Shown here: one piece after another, positions 7,452 to 14,782 of the stretch
Layout of the letters: each line of letters opens with the position of its first letter
How positions within the stretch are numbered: the first letter of the stretch is position 1
DNA from: CBDDFQ01 sp965227035
GTDB taxonomy: Bacteria; Pseudomonadota; Gammaproteobacteria; Burkholderiales; Burkholderiaceae_C
DNA: 64,000 nucleotides
Assembly: GCA_965227035.1 (NCBI GenBank)
Contig: OZ245724.1
Coordinates: forward strand, 1,302,001 to 1,366,000
Direction of reading: 5' to 3'
The notes under the pieces: model-generated
Told to the model about the DNA's origin: nothing
Databases searched by the model: none
Seen by the model: the letters and a program-made list of their open reading frames with translations, nothing else
Made by a program: the position numbers and the translations under genes

Positions 7452-7847
7452 GTGAGTATTCTTTCGTTTTTCGGGATCGACGCACTCCTCAACAAGGTGC
7501 GCGAATCCACGGTCGAACTGACCATTGCCATCGACGATCGGGTCGCGCTCGCGCAACTCGAATGGGAAGAAGAAAAGCGTCGTCTCTTGACGATGGGCGC
7601 TCTCGTGCTGGTGGGACTCGGTCTCACCATGGCGTTCCTGATTGCCACGTCCTTTGCGGTCGTGGTCAATTTTTGGGATACGCCGTATCGCATCCGAGCG
7701 GCTTGGGGGGTTTCCGGCGTCTGGTTCGTTCTTTGGTGCGTCGCCGGATTCTGGATGTGGCGCCTGACCGCGCACATCTCGCGGCCGTTCTCTCTTACCA
7801 GGGAAGAACTGGCCAAAGACTGGAAATCGTTGAAGGAATCGCTTTGA
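7452..7847 (+). CDS. yqjE: YqjE-type phage-holin-superfamily membrane protein
   Basis: A 131-residue inner-membrane protein. A short amphipathic N-terminal helix precedes two transmembrane helices (about residues 47-72 and 82-105), and the tail is charged. This is the YqjE / 'putative Actinobacterial holin-X, holin superfamily III' type; despite the name nothing suggests phage lysis here. The start is GTG 7452 with GGAG seven bases before. It is 42 bases after the YqjD-like gene and overlaps the next gene in TTGA. The function of YqjE is not established. Confidence 0.8.
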   Translation: MSILSFFGIDALLNKVRESTVELTIAIDDRVALAQLEWEEEKRRLLTMGALVLVGLGLTMAFLIATSFAVVVNFWDTPYRIRAAWGVSGVWFVLWCVAGFWMWRLTAHISRPFSLTREELAKDWKSLKESL

Positions 7848-8284
7848 GTTCGATAGACAGAACGTCTTCCGCCGACGCCGTGGACGCGGTGGACGCAGCA
7901 TCGTCGGCGATAGGCATGCCACCACCCTCGATCGTCGACCAGAAAACTGCAGTCGTTGCGCGAATCAAACTGCAGCGCCGCAGGCTTCAAACCCGCTCGG
8001 CACTGAAGGTGGCTGAAGAGCGCCATGCGCAGGCTCAGGCCGCAGTGGAACGTGCAGAACGGGTCACCACCGGCGTGCCGCCGTCGTCATTCGATCCGGT
8101 CGGCATTCTTTCCGGGCTGCTAAGCGCCAAGAATCAGTGGACGCTCTCGCGCATTGCCGACTTTGTGAGGCACAACCCAATTGCAGCTGCCGGCATTGCG
8201 GGCGTTGCGTTCGCCATCGGCCCAGGCCGAGTTTTTCGCTGGGCCACGCTCCTCGCGCCTTTCCTCTTGAAGTCGCGACGCTAA
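7844..8284 (+). CDS. YqjK-like hypothetical membrane protein
   Basis: A 146-residue protein. The N-terminal half is hydrophilic, with a basic, probably helical stretch (about residues 38-75). A C-terminal hydrophobic region (about residues 108-140) follows. I chose TTG 7844, which overlaps the yqjE stop in TTGA and has AAGGAA before it; ATG 7916 is an alternative that removes 24 low-complexity residues. It matches the third position of yqjD-yqjE-yqjK cassettes but I recognise no domain, so the assignment rests mainly on context. It is convergent with pyrD. Confidence 0.65.
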   Translation: MSSIDRTSSADAVDAVDAASSAIGMPPPSIVDQKTAVVARIKLQRRRLQTRSALKVAEERHAQAQAAVERAERVTTGVPPSSFDPVGILSGLLSAKNQWTLSRIADFVRHNPIAAAGIAGVAFAIGPGRVFRWATLLAPFLLKSRR

Positions 8285-8331
8285 TTTCGGCCTTTAAGGC
8301 TCCGCGTTAGGACCCGGCCTATACGCGTGGC

Positions 8332-9405
8332 CTATGTTGTCCGCGGCACGGCCTTGAGAGCCTTGGCCACTGCAGGAACGAATTCCGGTCCGTTGTAGAT
8401 CAGCCCTGTGTAAATCTGAACAAGGTCCGCACCCGCCGCTATCTTCGCCTTTGCATCGGCCACGTTGATGACACCCCCGATGCCGATGATCGGGTAGTGC
8501 GAGCCGACTTCAGCACGCATCTGGCTGATGATTTTGTTGCTGTGCGAGAACACCGGAGCGCCGCTCAGACCGCCAGCTTCCGTGCCGTGCTGCAAGTGCG
8601 CAACAGCATCTCGCGCCAGGGTCGTGTTGGTCGCGATCACGCCATCCATGCCATGACGCTTCAATGCAGCGGCAATAATTTTTACCTGAGCCTCGTCAAG
8701 GTCGGGTGCGATTTTCAGGAACAGCGGAACATGCTTTTGCGATCCGTTGCTTGCGAAATCCTGGGCAAGTTTCGAGCGGCGGCTCGCCACTGCGGAAAGC
8801 AATGAATCGAGCGCTTCATCGGTTTGCAAGCTGCGCAGATTCGCTGTGTTCGGCGAGCTCACATTCAGCGTGATGTAGTCGGCATGCGGGAACACGGCGT
8901 CCATGCAAGTCAGGTAGTCGTCCGCAGCGTTTTCGATGGCCGTAGTCGCGTTCTTTCCGATATTGATGCCGAGCAGCATGCGCGGTGACCCCACAGGCGT
9001 CTGCTCGCGGATTCGCGACTTCTTAACGTTGCGAACGAAGGCGTCGAGTCCCTCGTTGTTGAAGCCGAGCCGGTTGATGATTGCGCTGGCTTCCGGCAAC
9101 CGGAAAATGCGCGGCTTCGGGTTGCCCGGTTGTGCCTTGGGCGTCACGGTGCCGACTTCGACGAATCCGAACCCCATGGCACCGAGCGCGTCGATGCAGC
9201 GTGCGTTCTTGTCGAGACCCGCACCCATGCCGATTCGATTCGGGAATTGCAATCCCGCCAGAGTGATCGGGTCGGAAACCATTTCCGAGGCGTAGGTCCA
9301 GCGCATGGACGGTTTCGACAACATCGAGATCGTGAGATCGTGGACTGCTTCGGCGTCCATGCTGAACAAAAAGGGGCGGGCGAGCGAGTAAGGCAGAAGG
9401 GGCAT
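8332..9405 (-). CDS. pyrD: Dihydroorotate dehydrogenase (quinone), class 2
   Basis: Membrane-associated flavoenzyme oxidising dihydroorotate to orotate in pyrimidine synthesis, with quinone as acceptor. It has 357 residues. Class 2 is shown by the N-terminal amphipathic extension (PLLPYSLARPFLFSMDAE) and the catalytic Ser in NVSSPNT. FMN-binding segments include GAGLDKNA and GIGGVINVADAKAKI. The start is ATG 9405. A longer in-frame reading would run across rpiA and is rejected. The gene is divergent from rpiA, with only 34 bases between start codons. Confidence 0.95.
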   Translation of the reverse strand: MPLLPYSLARPFLFSMDAEAVHDLTISMLSKPSMRWTYASEMVSDPITLAGLQFPNRIGMGAGLDKNARCIDALGAMGFGFVEVGTVTPKAQPGNPKPRIFRLPEASAIINRLGFNNEGLDAFVRNVKKSRIREQTPVGSPRMLLGINIGKNATTAIENAADDYLTCMDAVFPHADYITLNVSSPNTANLRSLQTDEALDSLLSAVASRRSKLAQDFASNGSQKHVPLFLKIAPDLDEAQVKIIAAALKRHGMDGVIATNTTLARDAVAHLQHGTEAGGLSGAPVFSHSNKIISQMRAEVGSHYPIIGIGGVINVADAKAKIAAGADLVQIYTGLIYNGPEFVPAVAKALKAVPRTT

Positions 9406-9439
9406 TGGATAATTCCGGAAACTTCCCGGATTTTCCCAG

Positions 9440-10132
9440 ATGAATGCCCCGATCACTCCACTGACCCAAGACGAACTTAAAACTCTAGTTGGACGCGCTG
9501 CCCTGCAGTACGTCGTTCCCGGCGAAATCGTAGGGGTCGGCACCGGCTCCACGGTCAACAAATTCATCGACGCACTGGGCGAGATCAAGCACACGATCAA
9601 GGGCGCGGTTTCCAGTTCGGTCGCGAGCACCGAGCGTTTGAAAGCACTCGGCATCGAGGTGTTCGACTCGAACGATGTGGACGAACTGTCGGTCTACATC
9701 GACGGTGCCGACGAGATCGACGGCAAGGGTTTCATGGTCAAGGGCGGGGGGGCAGCGCTGACCCGCGAAAAAATCGTCGCCGCGCAATCGCGTCGTTTCG
9801 TATGCATCGCCGATGAATCGAAGCTTGTCGAACATCTGGGTGCGTTTCCGCTGCCGGTGGAAGTCATTCCGATGTCGAGCAAACGCATCATCAAGCAGTT
9901 CGCAGCCATGGGCGCATCGGCGTCGATTCGGATGAAAGACGGCCAACCGCTGATTACCGACAACGGCCAGCAGATCATCGATGTGAAGGGGCTGAAGCTG
10001 AGCGATCCGCTCGCGTTCGAGACCGAGGTGTCGCAGTGGCCCGGAGTCGTGACCGTCGGTGTGTTCGCGTTCCAGCGAGCGAACGTCTGTCTGCTCGGCA
10101 CCGCGTCGGGCGTCAAAACGCTGACTTACTGA
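9440..10132 (+). CDS. rpiA: Ribose-5-phosphate isomerase A
   Basis: Interconverts ribose 5-phosphate and ribulose 5-phosphate in the pentose phosphate pathway. It is 230 residues, close to the family length. The phosphate loop GVGTGSTVNKF, the DGADEID active-site motif and the KGGGAALTREKI segment are all present. It is divergent from pyrD, so promoters for ribose-phosphate and pyrimidine metabolism share a very short region. It ends convergently with the exported glutaredoxin-like gene. Confidence 0.96.
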   Translation: MNAPITPLTQDELKTLVGRAALQYVVPGEIVGVGTGSTVNKFIDALGEIKHTIKGAVSSSVASTERLKALGIEVFDSNDVDELSVYIDGADEIDGKGFMVKGGGAALTREKIVAAQSRRFVCIADESKLVEHLGAFPLPVEVIPMSSKRIIKQFAAMGASASIRMKDGQPLITDNGQQIIDVKGLKLSDPLAFETEVSQWPGVVTVGVFAFQRANVCLLGTASGVKTLTY

Positions 10133-10146
10133 AGTGCAAGGTAAGT

Positions 10147-10168
10147 ATCGGAACTTTAGAGTTCCGAT
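10147..10168. terminator. Hairpin between convergent rpiA and the glutaredoxin-like gene
   Basis: Perfect 9-base inverted repeat ATCGGAACT / AGTTCCGAT around a TTAG loop. It starts 14 bases after the rpiA stop. Neither side has a good U-tract, so it is a probable but weak bidirectional terminator or an mRNA 3' stabiliser. Confidence 0.6.
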
Positions 10169-10186
10169 GCTCCGACTCGAGAAAGC

Positions 10187-10930
10187 TTAAAAGCTGATCC
10201 CGGCAGGATTGTTGGGTGTAGGAGGAGGGGGAGCGATGATCGCGGGCAGCGGAGTCAAGCCCGGCGCGGTATTGGGCTGGTTCGATTGCGATGCAGCAAC
10301 CGGCGCAGTTGCTGCAACCAGCGCCTGCTTCTGTCCATTCCTGTAGCCCGATGGCAACTGGGATGATTTGGGATAACCCGCCGCATCGAGATATTGGGTC
10401 CATTCGCCTTCGGCGAATCCGGTCATCTGCTGACGACCGATGCTGAGTGCTGGAACGACCGAGGTGCCGAACAGCCGGGTCAGTTCCTTGATGTCGTCTT
10501 CGCTCGTGACGGTGCGTTCCACGTAAGGCACGCCGCGCGAAGAAAGAAAGTTACGGGCCACGCCGCACGCGCCGCAAGTTTCCTGGGCATACAGCGTCAC
10601 AGGAAAACGGCTTGCGACTTGACGTAACTCGTAGGGCAAAGCCGGGCCGGAACCGCCGGCGTTCGTGGAGTTAGTTGTGGCAGCCGGAGCACCAGGGGTG
10701 ATAGGCGTGGTTCGCGCCGGATCACGCGGTGGCTGATCCGAAAATGTCACCTTGCCATCGGGGCCGACGATCCTATACACCCCTTGCGCATGCGCTGGCG
10801 TGAACGCCGCAGAAATCGACCAGATCAGGCCGCCGCCAATCAGAAGAACGGCCGACATGCGGTAAATCTTGCGCTGCAAATCCTTCAGCGATGAGTGCGT
10901 GACGCGATGGTTCTGGCTGGTCGACTTCAT
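10187..10930 (-). CDS. Exported DUF4124 / glutaredoxin-domain protein
   Basis: A 247-residue envelope protein. A hydrophobic signal or anchor spans residues 26-48 and ends AHA-QG. A DUF4124-type segment follows (VYRIVGPDGKVTFSDQPP), then a Thr/Ala/Pro linker. A glutaredoxin-like fold spans about 108-185, with the redox pair C119-G-A-C122 and a cis-Pro at 160 (TSVVPALS). The tail (205-247) is Ala/Pro-rich. Start ATG 10930 has AAGGA upstream. The CGAC active site is unusual (classical glutaredoxin is CPYC). It lies 51 bases after prlC on the same strand and may share its transcript. A periplasmic disulfide role is an inference from export plus fold. Confidence 0.8.
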   Translation of the reverse strand: MKSTSQNHRVTHSSLKDLQRKIYRMSAVLLIGGGLIWSISAAFTPAHAQGVYRIVGPDGKVTFSDQPPRDPARTTPITPGAPAATTNSTNAGGSGPALPYELRQVASRFPVTLYAQETCGACGVARNFLSSRGVPYVERTVTSEDDIKELTRLFGTSVVPALSIGRQQMTGFAEGEWTQYLDAAGYPKSSQLPSGYRNGQKQALVAATAPVAASQSNQPNTAPGLTPLPAIIAPPPPTPNNPAGISF

Positions 10931-10981
10931 GTAGGGGGTCCTTCTTTTTACAGGTGGTCGGCTGACTTGTCGGCAGAGTCT

Positions 10982-13096
10982 TTATGCCATGCCTTGATGA
11001 CGCAAAAGCGCATCGAGCGTCGGCTCGCGCCCACGGAACGCCTTGAACGATTCCAAGGCCGGCCGGCTGCCGCCGCTCTCCAGAATGGCTTCACGGTATT
11101 TTCTACCAGTTTCCACGCTGGGAAGACCTGTTTCATCCGCAGTTTCCTCGAACGCTGCATACGCGTCGGCGCTCAATACTTCAGCCCATTTGTAGCTGTA
11201 GTAACCGGCCGCGTATCCGCCCGCAAAAATATGGCTGAAGGTGTGAGCGGTGCGACTGAACGCTGGCGACTTCATGACCGAGATTTCGTCGCGAACGGCG
11301 TTGAGCAGCACCATCACGTCTTCCTGCGGATCGTGATCGCCGTGAAGCAGCATGTCGAACAGCGCGAACTCGATCTGGCGGAGGGTTTGCAGCCCGCTCT
11401 GGAAATTCTTGGCGCGCATCATCTTGTCGTACAACTCGCGAGGCAGGGGCTGCCCGGTATCGACATGCGCGGTCATGTGCTTGAGCACATCCCACTCCCA
11501 GCAGAAGTTCTCCATGAACTGGCTCGGCAGCTCCACGGCATCCCATTCGACGCCGCTAATGCCCGACACATCCCGCTCGTTGATCTGCGTCAGCATGTGC
11601 TGCAGGCCGTGGCCGGTCTCGTGGAACAGCGTGATCACGTCATCGTGCGTGAGCAACGGCGGTTTGCCATCGACGCCGGCAGCGAAGTTGCACACCAGTT
11701 GCGCAACCGGAGTCTGGAGCTTGCCGTTGTCGGGGCGCATCCAGCGTCCGCGAACGTCGTCCATCCATGCGCCACCGCGCTTGCCGCTGCGGGCAGAAGG
11801 GTCCAGATAAAACTGACCGACCAGCTGAGATTCGCCCTTGCCGGAAAGACGCTCGATCCGGTAGAACTCGACCGACGGATCCCACACCGGCGCGTGGTCG
11901 CGGCGAATTTCAACCTCGAACAATGTCTCGACAATCTTGAACAGCCCCGCCAGCACTTTGGGCGCGGTGAAGTACTGCTTGAGTTCGATCTCGCTGAACG
12001 AATAGCGCGCTTCTTTGAGCTTCTCGCCGATGTACGGCCAGTCCCAAGCCTGGGGCTCGGCAATGCCCAAATCGTTCGCGGCGAACTCGCGCATATCGGC
12101 CAGATCTTTCTCGGCGTACGGACGTGCGCGTTTGCCCAGATCGCGAAGGAAGGTGATCACTTCTTGCGGCGATTCAGCCATCTTCGTGACCACCGACACT
12201 TCGGCGTAATTCCTGTAGCCGAGCAGTTGCGCTTCTTCTTTCTTGAGCGACAGGATCTCGCGGATGTTGGCAGAGTTGTCGTACTCGAGCGCGTCGGGCG
12301 ACGACTGGTCGCTTGCTCGCGTGACGTAGGCGCGATAAAGAATTTCACGCAATTTGCTGCTGGTCGCGAACTGCATGACCGGCAGATAGCAAGGCATTTT
12401 CAACGTGAGCTTGTAGCCGTCTCGTTCGTCGGTCTTTGCGTTCTCGCGCGCCGTGTGAATGACGTCTTCGGGCAAACCGTCCAACTCGTCCTTCCTTGCG
12501 TAATACGAGAACGCTTCGGTCGCGTCGAGTGCGTTTTCGCTGAACTTCTGGCTGACTTCTGCGAGCTTTTCCTGAATGGCGGCGAATCGCTCTTTTTTCT
12601 CGCCGGTCAATTCGGCGCCGCCGAGTACGAAGTTGCGCATCGCGTTGGTGTACGCCTGCTTTTGTTCCGCATTCAAGCTCGACGGATCGATGCTTTTGTA
12701 TTTGGCATACAAGCGCTCGTCTGCGCCAAGGCGAGTCCAGAACTCTGTCGCCAGAGGCAGGGCGGCGTTGTAAGCGGCGCGAAGGGCAGGCGTGTCGGCA
12801 ACTGCGTTCAAGTGACTCACGGCACCCCATGCCCGGCCGAGTTGCTCGGTCGCCGTTTCCAGGACACGCGCAATCGCGGTCCAATCGGCGGGAAAGGTCG
12901 GCGATGTGACTTCTTCGAGCGCTGCTTCCGCTTTCTTGAGCAATGCATCGATAGCGGGAGCGACATGCGCCGGAGTGATCCGGTCGAACAGGGGCAGATC
13001 GTCGAAGTTCATCAACGGGTTGTCCTGAAGCGAGCCTGAGGATGTGTCCTGTGTCGCTTCCTGTTTCGTTTCGCTTGTCGTCGTTGCCTGGGTCAT
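10982..13096 (-). CDS. prlC: Oligopeptidase A, M3 metallopeptidase
   Basis: Cytoplasmic zinc peptidase that degrades short peptides, including cleaved signal peptides. It has 704 residues, near the family's 680-690. The zinc motif HETGH is at 492-496 (context FHETGHGLQHML). The third zinc ligand is the Glu in DAVELPSQFMEN about 25 residues later. The first 25 residues are Ser/Thr/Gln-rich and not conserved in relatives; a later start is possible, but ATG 13096 is the first one. It is downstream of folD (126-base gap) and upstream of the exported glutaredoxin-like gene. Confidence 0.94.
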   Translation of the reverse strand: MTQATTTSETKQEATQDTSSGSLQDNPLMNFDDLPLFDRITPAHVAPAIDALLKKAEAALEEVTSPTFPADWTAIARVLETATEQLGRAWGAVSHLNAVADTPALRAAYNAALPLATEFWTRLGADERLYAKYKSIDPSSLNAEQKQAYTNAMRNFVLGGAELTGEKKERFAAIQEKLAEVSQKFSENALDATEAFSYYARKDELDGLPEDVIHTARENAKTDERDGYKLTLKMPCYLPVMQFATSSKLREILYRAYVTRASDQSSPDALEYDNSANIREILSLKKEEAQLLGYRNYAEVSVVTKMAESPQEVITFLRDLGKRARPYAEKDLADMREFAANDLGIAEPQAWDWPYIGEKLKEARYSFSEIELKQYFTAPKVLAGLFKIVETLFEVEIRRDHAPVWDPSVEFYRIERLSGKGESQLVGQFYLDPSARSGKRGGAWMDDVRGRWMRPDNGKLQTPVAQLVCNFAAGVDGKPPLLTHDDVITLFHETGHGLQHMLTQINERDVSGISGVEWDAVELPSQFMENFCWEWDVLKHMTAHVDTGQPLPRELYDKMMRAKNFQSGLQTLRQIEFALFDMLLHGDHDPQEDVMVLLNAVRDEISVMKSPAFSRTAHTFSHIFAGGYAAGYYSYKWAEVLSADAYAAFEETADETGLPSVETGRKYREAILESGGSRPALESFKAFRGREPTLDALLRHQGMA

Positions 13097-13222
13097 GTCA
13101 TAGCTCTCTAGAAGTGATGCATTTCATTTTGCGACGAACACGCCCCGATTCAAGGCTGTGAAACAAAGGGAGATTCAAACTCGCCGATAGATAAATTCGA
13201 AAGTCCCTGGCTCGTTAGCTCG

Positions 13223-14071
13223 TCAAACCAGCCGTTCGGCCGACTCGAGCGTGTTCATCAGAAGCATCGTAATGGTCATGGGGCCGACCCCACCCGGCAC
13301 CGGGGTGATGTAGCCCGCAACCTCGCTGACGCCTGCAAAGTCGACATCTCCGCAGAGCTTGCCCTCTGCGTTGCGGTTCATGCCCACGTCGATGACCACC
13401 GCGCCGGGCTTGACCATGTCGGCGGTAACCGTGTTCTGTTTGCCGACCGCGGCGACGATCACGTCGGCCTGGCGGGTGAACGATTTCAGATCGACGGTTG
13501 CGCTGTGGCAGACGGTGACCGTGGCGCTTTTTTGCAGGAGCATCAGGGCCATCGGCTTGCCGACGATATTGCTGCGTCCAATGACGACTGCGTGCTTGCC
13601 TTTGAGGTCGTAGCCGATGCTCTCGAGCATCTTCATGCAGCCGTACGGGGTGCAGGGCCAGAAGCCGGGTGTGCCGGTCATCAAAGCGCCTGCGCTGGCT
13701 ACATGGAAGCCGTCGACGTCTTTTTCAGGAGAAATCGCCTCGATGACTTTTTGCGCGTCGATGTGCTTGGGCAGGGGCAGTTGCACCAGAATGCCGTGGA
13801 TCGTCGGATCGTTGTTCAACGCATCGACCCGTGCGAGCAAATCCGATTCGCTCATGGTGGCTTCGTACTTCTCGAGCACCGAATGCAGACCGCTGTCTTC
13901 GCAGGCTTTCACCTTGTTGCGCACATAAACCTGGCTGGCCGGGTTGTCGCCAACCAGCACCACAGCCAGACCGGGGACGATGCCCTTCGTCTTCAAGGCC
14001 GCTGCACGCGAGGCCACCTCGGCGCGAAGTTGTTTGGAGAGTGCGTTGCCGTCGATGATCTGCGCTGTCAT
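13223..14071 (-). CDS. folD: Bifunctional methylene-THF dehydrogenase / methenyl-THF cyclohydrolase
   Basis: Converts methylene-tetrahydrofolate to formyl-tetrahydrofolate using NADP. It is 282 residues, a standard length. The catalytic YVRNK motif is at 49-53, VDGFHV is the substrate loop, GRSNIVGKP is the NADP-binding loop, and PVPGGVGPMT is the C-terminal signature. It lies downstream of the response-regulator gene, with a hairpin terminator between them, so it probably has its own promoter in the 84-base gap. Confidence 0.97.
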   Translation of the reverse strand: MTAQIIDGNALSKQLRAEVASRAAALKTKGIVPGLAVVLVGDNPASQVYVRNKVKACEDSGLHSVLEKYEATMSESDLLARVDALNNDPTIHGILVQLPLPKHIDAQKVIEAISPEKDVDGFHVASAGALMTGTPGFWPCTPYGCMKMLESIGYDLKGKHAVVIGRSNIVGKPMALMLLQKSATVTVCHSATVDLKSFTRQADVIVAAVGKQNTVTADMVKPGAVVIDVGMNRNAEGKLCGDVDFAGVSEVAGYITPVPGGVGPMTITMLLMNTLESAERLV

Positions 14072-14105
14072 TTGATGATTGAACTATTTGATTGTTGAAA
14101 TGAAA

Positions 14106-14133
14106 ACGCCCGTCGAAAATCTTTCGCGGGCGT
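14106..14133 (-). terminator. Intrinsic terminator after the response regulator gene
   Basis: Read on the minus strand, arms ACGCCCG and CGGGCGT enclose a 14-base loop and are followed by TTTTCATTT. It begins about 22 bases after the regulator stop codon and separates it from folD. Confidence 0.6.
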
Positions 14134-14155
14134 GTCTCTCGGTTGCTGGCCGCGA

Positions 14156-14782
14156 TCAGGCTTTTGGCGCGTTTTGCCCCAATGCAATCTTCAGAAGGTC
14201 GGCCACTGTGTTGGCATTCAGCTTTTCCATGATGTTGGCGCGATGCGCTTCCACCGTCTTGATGCTGATTCCCAGGTCGTCTGCGATCTGCTTGTTGAGG
14301 CGTCCGGCAACGATGCGTTCGAGCACCTGTGCTTCGCGCGACGTGAGCTTGGACAGCAAGGCATCGCGGCTGGCGGCTTGCTGGTGTTCTGCGAAAGCTT
14401 CGCGGGCATGCTCCAGCATCCGCTCGACCAGGTTCACCAGCTCTTCTTCCTTGAACGGCTTCTGGATGAAATCCATTGCGCCTTTCTTCATGGTGTTGAC
14501 CGCCATCGGCACATCGCCGTGACCGGTGATGAACACCATGGGAAGCTGCGACTTTTTCTCGACGAGTCGATCCTGCAGATCGAGGCCGGTCATGCCGCCC
14601 ATGCGGATGTCTGCGATCAGACAGGCGACTTCGCGGGGGTCGTAACGGCTCAGGAATGCCTCGGCCGATTCGAAGCATTTGACTCGGTAGTCCTTGCCTT
14701 CGAGTAACCATTGCAGCGAGTCGCGGACCGCTTCATCGTCGTCTACGACGTAGACGGTTCCCTTTTTCGGAATCAAGCTCAT
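14156..14782 (-). CDS. FixJ/NarL-type response regulator
   Basis: Two-component regulator, 208 residues. The receiver domain (about 8-122) has acidic residues D14-D16, phospho-acceptor D58 (ADIRMGG), T86 and K108 (IQKPF). A LuxR-type helix-turn-helix spans about 140-200 (LTSREAQVLERIVAG, then NKQIADDLGISIKTVEAHRA). The ATG 14782 overlaps the sensor-kinase stop in ATGA, so the pair is translationally coupled. Context suggests, but does not prove, a role in controlling the divergent pyruvate dehydrogenase operon. Confidence 0.92.
   Translation of the reverse strand: MSLIPKKGTVYVVDDDEAVRDSLQWLLEGKDYRVKCFESAEAFLSRYDPREVACLIADIRMGGMTGLDLQDRLVEKKSQLPMVFITGHGDVPMAVNTMKKGAMDFIQKPFKEEELVNLVERMLEHAREAFAEHQQAASRDALLSKLTSREAQVLERIVAGRLNKQIADDLGISIKTVEAHRANIMEKLNANTVADLLKIALGQNAPKA

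Noticed and set aside
7452..7847. Phage holin and hence a prophage remnant
   Set aside because: The holin-superfamily label applies to YqjE. No other phage gene or attachment site is seen, and the neighbours are a chromosomal stress cassette.
10895..13039. 714-codon plus-strand frame over prlC
   Set aside because: Antisense shadow; the minus strand encodes a full oligopeptidase A with HETGH.
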